Below are positions 7,220-13,421 of a stretch of 64,000 nucleotides of DNA, piece by piece. Numbering within the stretch: position 1 is the stretch's first letter; the number at the start of each line of letters is the position of its first letter. The notes under the pieces are model-generated. The model did no database searches. It was not told the DNA's origin and saw nothing but the letters and a program-made list of their open reading frames with translations. Source of the stretch: Rubrivivax gelatinosus (GTDB taxonomy: Bacteria; Pseudomonadota; Gammaproteobacteria; Burkholderiales; Burkholderiaceae_C); assembly GCF_004340905.1 (NCBI RefSeq), contig NZ_SLXD01000002.1, forward strand, positions 434,001 through 498,000. The letters are read 5' to 3'. The position numbers were made by a program, and so were the translations under genes.

Positions 7220-8854
7220 GTGCTGTGGCAGCTGATCGTCCACCACGACGAGGACATGCGCGAGATGCTCGAAGACGGCGTGCGCGCCGCCTTCGCCACG
7301 CTGGGCCTGCCCGCGCGCCCGGTCGACAAGAGCAACATCGAACGCGCCGGCCGGTCGCTGGACGACCACGGGCTGGACACCTGCAGCCTGGTCGTCGTCG
7401 GTTCGAGCACGCCCGCCGACTCGGCATCGAGCATCGGTCTGACCGGCCGCGAGCCGACGATGCAGTTCATCCGCCAGCTCAAGGGCTTCTGGCAGCAGCT
7501 GCCGGTGGTCGTGATCTCCAACGCCCCGGACGAACGCCTCGCCGGCTTCCTCGAGGCCTACGACCGCACCGCGCTGCTGGCGGCCGACGCCCGCCTGGCC
7601 GAGACGCTGCGCGAGGCCGTGCGCAGCCTGGTCGGCGGCCAGCCCCGGCTCAGTTCGGCCTGCGTGCGGCTGCACATCCACCTGCGCGACCGGCGCAGCG
7701 CGAGCTGGGAGATGCTGCGCACCGGCGGCGCCAAGCTGCGCACCTTCCGCGCCAGCGGCACACTGGCCATCGACAGCCGCAAGCTCGACGACATCCTCGA
7801 CGAGTCGGCGCGGCTGGACGCCGAGGTCTCGCTGGACAGCTTCCGGCCGCGCTCGTTCGCGCGCCTGTCGCGCGATCTGTCGGACCTGCTGTTCAGCGGT
7901 GCGGCCGACAACGCCGACTGCTGGAGCAAGTTCAGCCGCCAGCGTGACGAGGCCGGCGGCATGGGCCACATGCGCGTGCGCGTCACGCTCGACGACGAGA
8001 TGCACACGCTGATGCTCGAGGCGCTTCGCGACCCCAGCTCCGCCAGCCTGGCCGACTGCTGGATCCTGAACGCGCCGATGTACCGCCACGCGATGCCGCG
8101 CGGCAACGAGCCGCTGTTCCGCGACGCCGAGAGCCGCAACGGGCCGATCAACGCGCTCGTCGTGCAGGCCGACCCCGAGCCGGGCAACATCCCGCTGGGC
8201 GAGGATCGCGTGCTGGCGTTCGAGGGCCTGCCGCACGCCGCGCGGGAGGCCGCCGAACTCGAGGCGCTGCTGCAGCGCCACGCCGGTGGCAGCGTTCGCC
8301 GGCTCGACCTCGGCGACGCCGACCCGGCGCCGCCGGCCGAGCGGCTGCTGAAGGTGCTGCTCGACGAGGCGCCGCCTCAGGGCTGGCAGCTCGTGCACTT
8401 CTGCGGCCACGCGTTCACCGCGCGCCCGCTGGGCGCATGCCTCGTGCTGCGCGCCGACCGCGGCGGCGCGTTGCCGGTCCACCGGCTGGCGAGCGCCCTG
8501 GCGCGCACGCAGTTCCTGTTCCTCAACGCCTGCCACAGCACCCGCGATCCGAGCGTCCTGCGTGCGCTCGAGCAGCAGGTGCCGGCGCTGCTGGGCTATC
8601 AGTGGAAGGTGCGCGACGAGCGCGCGTTCAACTTCGCGCGCCTGTTCTACCGGGCGCTGTTCGAACGCGGCGCGCCGTCGTACCGCTACCTGGAATACGC
8701 GTTCATGCGGGCCCGGCGCCTGGCCTACGAGGAGGCGGTGAACGAGGCCCAGACTCGGCTGCTGGCCGACGGGGGCGACTCCGCCACCGAGATCGAGGAC
8801 GCGATGCGCGACCACTCCTGGATCTCGCCGGTGCTCGTCATGCAGATGGACTGA
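7220..8854 (+). CDS. degenerate receiver-CHAT (caspase-like) protease fusion
   Basis: 544 aa from GTG 7220, one base after the previous stop and preceded by AAGGAG. Residues 1-135 fold like a response-regulator receiver (LIVHHDEDMREML; SLVVVGSSTP; LPVVVIS), but the phosphoacceptor Asp position at the end of strand 3 is G61/S62 and the conserved Lys is absent. Residues about 240-530 are a CHAT domain (HetF-associated caspase-like peptidase): the His motif LVHFCGHA gives H397 and the Cys motif FLFLNACHS gives C438, the expected dyad. Such proteases are used in bacterial programmed cell death and conflict systems. Receiver-like input next to a degenerate kinase suggests protein-protein control. 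The substrate is unknown; the TIR protein is one candidate. Confidence 0.85.
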   Translation: MLWQLIVHHDEDMREMLEDGVRAAFATLGLPARPVDKSNIERAGRSLDDHGLDTCSLVVVGSSTPADSASSIGLTGREPTMQFIRQLKGFWQQLPVVVISNAPDERLAGFLEAYDRTALLAADARLAETLREAVRSLVGGQPRLSSACVRLHIHLRDRRSASWEMLRTGGAKLRTFRASGTLAIDSRKLDDILDESARLDAEVSLDSFRPRSFARLSRDLSDLLFSGAADNADCWSKFSRQRDEAGGMGHMRVRVTLDDEMHTLMLEALRDPSSASLADCWILNAPMYRHAMPRGNEPLFRDAESRNGPINALVVQADPEPGNIPLGEDRVLAFEGLPHAAREAAELEALLQRHAGGSVRRLDLGDADPAPPAERLLKVLLDEAPPQGWQLVHFCGHAFTARPLGACLVLRADRGGALPVHRLASALARTQFLFLNACHSTRDPSVLRALEQQVPALLGYQWKVRDERAFNFARLFYRALFERGAPSYRYLEYAFMRARRLAYEEAVNEAQTRLLADGGDSATEIEDAMRDHSWISPVLVMQMD

Positions 8855-8880
8855 GCACCCCCTTGTTCAGGGGGTCGCTC
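8853..8880 (+). terminator. hairpin directly after the TIR/CHAT operon
   Basis: ACCCCC-ttgttca-GGGGGT, extended by GAGC/GCTC with a one-base bulge, beginning at the CHAT stop codon. It has a strong stem but no U-run, so Rho-independent ending is uncertain. Confidence 0.5.
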
Positions 8881-8999
8881 GACATCGATTCGAAGCCCGA
8901 CGCCGTGGGAAGCGGCCGCCTGCCGGGCGGCGGCGGGCGGCGAAAGACGCTGCGCACCCGGCGTCAGGACGCCTGGCGCGGCCGGCAGACCTGAGCACT

Positions 9000-9013
9000 T
9001 TGTCATAGATCAG
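9000..9013. promoter_or_regulatory. weak FNR-like motif
   Basis: TTGTC-N4-ATCAG compared with the FNR consensus TTGAT-N4-ATCAA: 7 of 10 positions match with correct spacing, centred about 80 bases before the presumed puc start site. Oxygen control of puc genes is well known; this site is only a candidate. Confidence 0.25.
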
Positions 9014-9053
9014 TCTCGCGACACATTCAGCGTTGCGGGGGTGTCACGGCATG

Positions 9054-9082
9054 TTGACGCCCCCACCCTGTCAGCGTAGCGT
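9054..9082 (+). promoter_or_regulatory. putative puc promoter (-35 TTGACG, -10 TAGCGT, 17-nt spacer)
   Basis: TTGACG at 9054-9059 and TAGCGT at 9077-9082 are spaced 17 nt and lie about 95 nt upstream of pucB. The -10 is weak, as expected for a regulated promoter, and lies inside the TGT-N12-ACA repressor box. Confidence 0.45.
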
Positions 9083-9086
9083 TACA
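9069..9086. promoter_or_regulatory. PpsR/CrtJ-type operator TGT-N12-ACA
   Basis: TGT at 9069-9071 and ACA at 9084-9086 with exactly 12 bases between them, the consensus of the PpsR/CrtJ aerobic repressor of photosynthesis genes. It overlaps the proposed -10 of the puc promoter, a position suited to repression or, as reported for some puc genes in this group, modulation. Confidence 0.6.
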
Positions 9087-9179
9087 CATGTCGGTAGGGA
9101 GAAATCCGAGGGCTACAGAAGCCAACCCACGTGCGGGTCGAGCACGGAAACTGGTCCATGTCTCTGAAGGAGAAACGCA

Positions 9180-9335
9180 ATGGCAGATGATGCAAACAAG
9201 GTTTGGCCGTCCGGCCTGACCACGGCTGAGGCCGAAGAGCTGCAAAAGGGTCTGGTTGATGGCACCCGTGTTTTCGGTGTTATCGCCGTTCTGGCACACA
9301 TCCTGGCGTATGCCTATACGCCGTGGCTCCACTAA
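9180..9335 (+). CDS. pucB: light-harvesting complex 2 (B800-850) beta polypeptide
   Basis: 51 aa, too short for most gene finders. It starts at ATG 9180 after a good AAGGAG site. The sequence begins MADDANKVWPSGLTTAEAEE, has one membrane helix (about 27-46) and the bacteriochlorophyll-binding His (H40) in AVLAHILAYAYTPWL, the classic LH beta signature. It assembles with PucA into the ring antenna of the intracytoplasmic membrane and passes energy to LH1. pucA follows after 21 nt. Expression is probably controlled by oxygen and light through the upstream PpsR box. Confidence 0.97.
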   Translation: MADDANKVWPSGLTTAEAEELQKGLVDGTRVFGVIAVLAHILAYAYTPWLH

Positions 9336-9356
9336 GTCACTAGCAGGAACTAAAAA

Positions 9357-9572
9357 ATGAACCAAGGCAAAGTCTGGCGCGTCGTTAAGCCGACCGTTGG
9401 TGTTCCCGTTTACCTGGGCGCCGTGGCCGTCACGGCCCTGATCCTGCACGGCGGCCTGCTGGCCAAGACCGACTGGTTCGGTGCCTACTGGAACGGTGGC
9501 AAGAAGGCTGCTGCGGCTGCCGCCGCCGTCGCCCCGGCCCCGGTCGCGGCCCCGCAGGCTCCGGCGCAGTAA
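9357..9572 (+). CDS. pucA: light-harvesting complex 2 (B800-850) alpha polypeptide with Ala/Pro C-terminal tail
   Basis: 71 aa, longer than most LH2 alpha chains (about 52-60). The N-terminus MNQGKVWRVVKPTVG, one membrane helix with H31 (B850 ligand) and the W40/Y44/W45 region are typical. Residues 51-71 form an Ala/Pro-rich extension that is a hallmark of Rubrivivax gelatinosus LH2. Start codon follows AGGAACTAAAAA. It is cotranscribed with pucB and followed by a strong hairpin (9598-9631). Confidence 0.97.
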   Translation: MNQGKVWRVVKPTVGVPVYLGAVAVTALILHGGLLAKTDWFGAYWNGGKKAAAAAAAVAPAPVAAPQAPAQ

Positions 9573-9597
9573 ATAGCGTCTGTCAGCGTATGTCCGG

Positions 9598-9631
9598 CAT
9601 GGGGCTGGGGTTCGCGGACCCCGGCCCCATG
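9598..9631 (+). terminator. strong hairpin downstream of pucA
   Basis: A 14-bp stem CATGGGGCTGGGGT / ACCCCGGCCCCATG with one G-U pair and a 6-nt loop, 25 nt after the pucA stop. The following bases are only mildly T-rich. It probably ends or stabilises the abundant pucBA mRNA. Confidence 0.7.
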
Positions 9632-9748
9632 TAGTTTCAAGGGCGGTGCAGTGCCTCTGGCTTCTGTGAAAAGGCGCCGCCACAAGACCCGGACACGTCC
9701 GAACCGCTGACGCGGCGGACGAACTTCTCCCCACCCAATGCCCTCGGT

Positions 9749-9778
9749 AGCGCCGGCCTCGTGCCGGCGCTTCTGTTT
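9749..9778 (+). terminator. second plus-strand intrinsic terminator after puc
   Basis: A 9-bp stem AGCGCCGGC-ctcgt-GCCGGCGCT followed by a T-rich tail (TTCTGTTT). It lies about 120 nt after the puc hairpin with no gene between, so it either backs up puc termination or ends a small transcript. Confidence 0.6.
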
Positions 9779-9976
9779 CCGGGCCTCGGACGAGCTGGAC
9801 GCGATGGCGCCTCGTCCGGCGGCACGACACGACGGCCGCCCGGCATCACGGGCACCCGGTCGAGCGACCAGCCAACGCCCTGGCGCACGAGGCCACGCGC
9901 CGGTGCCGGCACCCGCCACCGATCGGCCGGCAGGCAAGCCCGCCGACGCCCCGCCCGAAGCCCAAGCCCCCCAAGC

Positions 9977-10001
9977 AAAACGCCCCGCACGAAGCGGGGC
10001 G
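9977..10001 (-). terminator. intrinsic terminator of pucC (minus strand)
   Basis: An 8-bp stem CGCCCCGC / GCGGGGCG with a 5-nt loop; on the minus strand it is followed by TTTTGC. It lies 36 nt downstream of the pucC stop. Confidence 0.7.
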
Positions 10002-10037
10002 CCGGGTCGTCGAGCGCTGCGGCCGGCGCCGCAGTCT

Positions 10038-11450
10038 TCAGGCCGGCACGCGCCGCGCCTGGCGGCCGATCAGCGGCACCATCGCCGCGATCGTGCCCAG
10101 CAGCAGGGCCAGCTCCAGCAGGTAGACGAAGACGTAGCCGGTGGCCGGGATCGAGAACCAGTGCGTCCACGGGTGCCAGGTCACGAGCGCCTGAACGACG
10201 TCACGCAGGATGCCGCCCGCCGCCATCGCCAGGCCCGCGGCCGTGGCCTGCACGGCGCCCCAGGCGCCCAGCGCGAGGCCGGCCTGGTTCGGCGGCGCGA
10301 GGTTCATCGTCGCCGTCAGCGTGCCGTGCCCGAACAGGCCGCCGCCGAAGCCGATCAGCGCCACGCCGGTGGCGAAGACGAAGGGCGAGTTCATCGGTGC
10401 GGCGATGATGACGAAGATGAAGGCCGGGATGCCGACCAGCGCGCCCCAGCAGGCCATGCGGAACGGGTCCATGCCGCGGCTCAGCACCTTGGACGCCAGG
10501 CCGAAACCGAACAGCCCCCCCAGCGCCAGCGTCGCCGTCAGCTTGGTCGTGTCGCCAACCGTCAGCGCCAGCACCTCGCCGCCATAGGGTTCGAGCAGCA
10601 CGTCCTCCATCGTGAAGGCCGCCGTGCCCAGGCCGATCGTCAGCAGCCGGCGCACGACCTGGTTGCCGTTGTCGACGAAGTGACGCCAGGCCTCGAGGAA
10701 GGACGGATCGTCGTTGCGCGGCTGCGCTCCGCGGCGCGGGTGCCGGCTCTCCTGCTTCCACAGCGCGATGACGTTGAGGATCATCGTCGTCAGCGCCGCG
10801 CCCTGGATCACCTGGATCAGCTTGGCCGGCGTGAAGTCGGCCAGCAGCCAGCCGAAGAAGAAGGCGCTGACGATGGTGCCGACCAGCAGCATCACGTACA
10901 TCAGGCCGACGACTTTCGGCCGCGCTTCGGGCTCGGCGAGGTCGGTGGCCAGCGCCAGGCCCACCGTCTGGACGGTGTGCATGCCGGCACCGACGAGCAG
11001 AAAGGCGATGGCCGCGCCGAGCTGGCCGACCCAGGTGGGCAACTGGCCCGACTCGCCGCCGCCGGACAGCACCAGCAGCGCGAACGGCATCATCGCGAAG
11101 CCGCCGAACTGCAGCATCGTGCCCTTCCAGATGTAGGGCACGCGGCGCCAGCCCAGCGCCGACTGGTGGTTGTCGGACTTGAAGCCGATCAGCGCCCGGA
11201 ACGGCGCGAACAGCAGCGGCAGCGCGACCATCACCGCGACGATCGTCGCCGGCACGCCGAGCTCGACGATCATCACCCGGTTGAGCGTGCCGACGAGCAG
11301 CGTCACCGCCATGCCGACCGTGATCTGGAACAGCGACAGCCGCAGCAGCCGCGACAGCGGCAGCTCGGGCGTCGCCGCGTCGGCGAAGGGCAGGTAGCGG
11401 GTGCCGAACCCCGTCCAGACCTGCATCAGTTTGCGGCCAATCGTGCTCAT
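10038..11450 (-). CDS. pucC: PucC-family light-harvesting assembly transporter
   Basis: 470 aa, start ATG 11450; an upstream in-frame extension lacks support. A 12-helix major-facilitator-like membrane protein of the PucC/LhaA/BCH2 family, with the family motifs FAPFRALIGFKSDNHQSALG, GWRRVPYIWKGTMLQFGG and the late GHGTLTATMN block. These proteins are needed for LH2 assembly, probably handling pigment or polypeptide insertion. It is transcribed towards pucBA, so it is not in the pucBA operon, an arrangement consistent with Rubrivivax. A minus-strand terminator follows. Confidence 0.93.
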   Translation of the reverse strand: MSTIGRKLMQVWTGFGTRYLPFADAATPELPLSRLLRLSLFQITVGMAVTLLVGTLNRVMIVELGVPATIVAVMVALPLLFAPFRALIGFKSDNHQSALGWRRVPYIWKGTMLQFGGFAMMPFALLVLSGGGESGQLPTWVGQLGAAIAFLLVGAGMHTVQTVGLALATDLAEPEARPKVVGLMYVMLLVGTIVSAFFFGWLLADFTPAKLIQVIQGAALTTMILNVIALWKQESRHPRRGAQPRNDDPSFLEAWRHFVDNGNQVVRRLLTIGLGTAAFTMEDVLLEPYGGEVLALTVGDTTKLTATLALGGLFGFGLASKVLSRGMDPFRMACWGALVGIPAFIFVIIAAPMNSPFVFATGVALIGFGGGLFGHGTLTATMNLAPPNQAGLALGAWGAVQATAAGLAMAAGGILRDVVQALVTWHPWTHWFSIPATGYVFVYLLELALLLGTIAAMVPLIGRQARRVPA

Positions 11451-11566
11451 CGGGTGACATGCTCCGCCGGCAGGTGGCCGGCATGGACAAACGTCGGAAC
11501 CTAACCCGGAAGCCGGCTGTCGAGCCTGCTTTTTGTCAAATCCGAACGGTGCCGCCACGCACCGCG

Positions 11567-12628
11567 ATGACGCCGGTCAGGATCCGCCACCCGGCGCACG
11601 ACGCCCGGCGGGCACAAGGCTTGCCGTACGGGGCCGTCCCGTGCCTGCGAGATCTCCCCCTGTCGACCCCGCCCCCATCCGACGCCGCCTCCGCGCCCCG
11701 CCCTGCCGCCTGGCGATTCGTCGTCAACGCCGCGTCGGGCCGCCACGACCGCGAGCAGACGCGACAGCGCGTGGAGGCGGCGCTGCAGGCCGCGGGACAG
11801 GCGGGCACGATCGAGTTCGCGCCGCCGGGCCGGCTCGCCGCGGTCTGTGATGCGGCCGCGGCCGCCTGCAGACAGGACGGCGGCACGCTGGTGGCCGTCG
11901 GCGGCGACGGCACGCTGAACGCGGTCGCGCACGCCGCCTGGCAGGCCGGCTGCACGCTGGGCGTCGTGCCGCAGGGCACCTTCAATTACTTCGCGCGCAG
12001 CCACCGCATCCCGACCGACCCCGACGCCGCCCTGGCGGCACTGTTCGGCGCCCGGCCGACGCCGGTGCAGGTCGGGCGCGTCAACGGCCACGTCTTCCTC
12101 GTCAACGCCAGCCTGGGGCTGTATCCGGACCTGCTGGAAGACCGCGAAGCCTGGAAGTCGCGCCTGGGCCGCAGCCGCCTGGTGGCCGCGGGGGCGGCGC
12201 TGGCGACCTTGCTGGGCGAGCATCGCCGCCTGCGGCTGGCCGTGGAGTTCGCCGGCAAGACACGGGTGGTGCGCACGCAGACGCTGTTCGTCGGCAACAA
12301 CCGCCTGCAGTTCGAGCAGGTCGGGCTGCCGCAGGCGGGTGCGGTCGAAGAGGGGCGCATCGGCGCGGTCATGCTCAGACCGATCGGCAGCTGGCGCATG
12401 CTCGGGCTGCTGCTGCGCGGCGCGTTCGGCCGGCTCGGCGACGCCGACACCGTGGAGTCCTTCTCTTTCGAGCGCATGGTCGTTCGCCCCTGGCTGCGCT
12501 CCGGCACGCAGATCAAGCTGGCCTACGACGGCGAGGTGCTGCGCGTGAGACCGCCCGTGGTCTTCGAGGTCGCGCCGCGGCCGCTGATGCTGCTGCTGCC
12601 GGAGGCCCCGCGGCAAGACGAGGGCTGA
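11567..12628 (+). CDS. diacylglycerol/sphingosine-kinase family lipid kinase
   Basis: About 353 aa from ATG 11567; no good ribosome site is visible and the first conserved strand (AWRFVVNAASGRHD) only begins about 47 residues in, so the true start may be further downstream (for example a TTG near 11621). The DAGK catalytic motif VAVGGDGTLNAVAH and the following GVVPQGTFNYFARSHRIP are clear, as is the C-terminal beta-sandwich. The family phosphorylates lipids at the membrane with ATP. A metallophosphoesterase gene follows after 4 nt, suggesting a kinase/phosphatase pair. It is divergent from pucC. Confidence 0.85.
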   Translation: MTPVRIRHPAHDARRAQGLPYGAVPCLRDLPLSTPPPSDAASAPRPAAWRFVVNAASGRHDREQTRQRVEAALQAAGQAGTIEFAPPGRLAAVCDAAAAACRQDGGTLVAVGGDGTLNAVAHAAWQAGCTLGVVPQGTFNYFARSHRIPTDPDAALAALFGARPTPVQVGRVNGHVFLVNASLGLYPDLLEDREAWKSRLGRSRLVAAGAALATLLGEHRRLRLAVEFAGKTRVVRTQTLFVGNNRLQFEQVGLPQAGAVEEGRIGAVMLRPIGSWRMLGLLLRGAFGRLGDADTVESFSFERMVVRPWLRSGTQIKLAYDGEVLRVRPPVVFEVAPRPLMLLLPEAPRQDEG

Positions 12629-12632
12629 ACCG

Positions 12633-13421
12633 ATGAGCGTGCTGCTGCACCTCTCGGACCCTCACTTCGGCACCGAACTCGCGCCGGTCGTCGAGGCGCT
12701 GGTGGACTTCACGCGCAGCCTGCGGCCCGATCTCGTCGTGCTGTCGGGCGACATCACGCAGCGTGCACGGCGCCCGCAGTTCGCCGCGGCACGGCGTTTC
12801 GTCGACCGGCTGGCCCGTCCCTGGCTGGCGGTGCCGGGCAATCACGACATCGCGCTGTTCGATCCCGTCGCGCGGCTGCTGCGTCCCTACGCGGCGCACC
12901 TGCACGCCTTCGGGCCCGGGCTCGAACCCGAGCACGACGGTGACGACTGCCTGGTGCTCGGCCTGAACACCACCCGCGTATACCGCCACAAGAACGGGGA
13001 AGTCTCGGCGCAGCAGATCGACCGTGTCGCCGCGCGGCTGCAGCAGGCGAGCGCCGCGCAGCTGCGCGTGGTCGTGGTGCACCAGCCGGTGGCGGTGCTG
13101 CGCGACGAGGACCGGCCCAACCTGCTGCGCGGCCACGAACACGCGCTGCGCCGCTGGGCCGCGGCGGGCTGCGACCTCGTGCTCGGCGGCCACATCCACC
13201 TGCCCTACGTCGTGCCGCTGCGCGGGCTGGGCCGGCCGCTGTGGGCGGTGCAGGCCGGCACCGCGGTGTCGGCACGCGTGCGCGACGGCGTGCCCAACTC
13301 GGTCAACGTGCTGCGCTGGGGCGGCGTGCGCGGCACGCCTTGCCTGATCGAACGCTGGGACTTCAGCGGCGGCCGCGGCTTCGTGCGCCGCAGCGTCACC
13401 GAAGCGCGCACCGACCGCTGA
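12633..13421 (+). CDS. calcineurin-like metallophosphoesterase
   Basis: 262 aa. All metal-binding motifs are present in order: LSDPHFG, VVLSGDITQ, VPGNHD, VVVHQP and LGGHIH. The class hydrolyses phosphodiesters or phosphomonoesters using two metal ions; the compact form resembles CpdA/3',5'-cNMP or phospholipid phosphodiesterases. It follows the lipid kinase by 4 nt and ends one base before the convergent diguanylate cyclase gene. No signal peptide. Substrate not determinable; a lipid phosphate is suggested only by its neighbour. Confidence 0.85.
   Translation: MSVLLHLSDPHFGTELAPVVEALVDFTRSLRPDLVVLSGDITQRARRPQFAAARRFVDRLARPWLAVPGNHDIALFDPVARLLRPYAAHLHAFGPGLEPEHDGDDCLVLGLNTTRVYRHKNGEVSAQQIDRVAARLQQASAAQLRVVVVHQPVAVLRDEDRPNLLRGHEHALRRWAAAGCDLVLGGHIHLPYVVPLRGLGRPLWAVQAGTAVSARVRDGVPNSVNVLRWGGVRGTPCLIERWDFSGGRGFVRRSVTEARTDR

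Larger units (their letters stand above)
8855..9179 (+). other. intergenic region: puc upstream control region
   Basis: A 325-nt gap with no convincing gene. It holds the hairpin at 8853-8880, a weak FNR-like half-site pair near 9000-9013, the putative puc promoter (9054-9082) overlapped by a PpsR-type box (9069-9086), and a roughly 90-nt untranslated leader before pucB. Confidence 0.7.
9573..10037. other. intergenic region between convergent pucBA and pucC
   Basis: 465 nt with no ORF that looks coding. It contains three hairpins: 9598-9631 (puc), 9749-9778 (second plus-strand terminator) and 9977-10001 (minus-strand terminator of pucC). The 9632-9748 interval between the two plus-strand terminators has no assigned role. 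Confidence 0.7.

Noticed and set aside
9001..9023. Second PpsR-like box upstream of puc
   Set aside because: TGT and ACA are 17 nt apart instead of 12.
9637..10170. 177-codon minus-strand frame in the puc gap
   Set aside because: Overlaps terminators and pucC and has no recognisable protein features.
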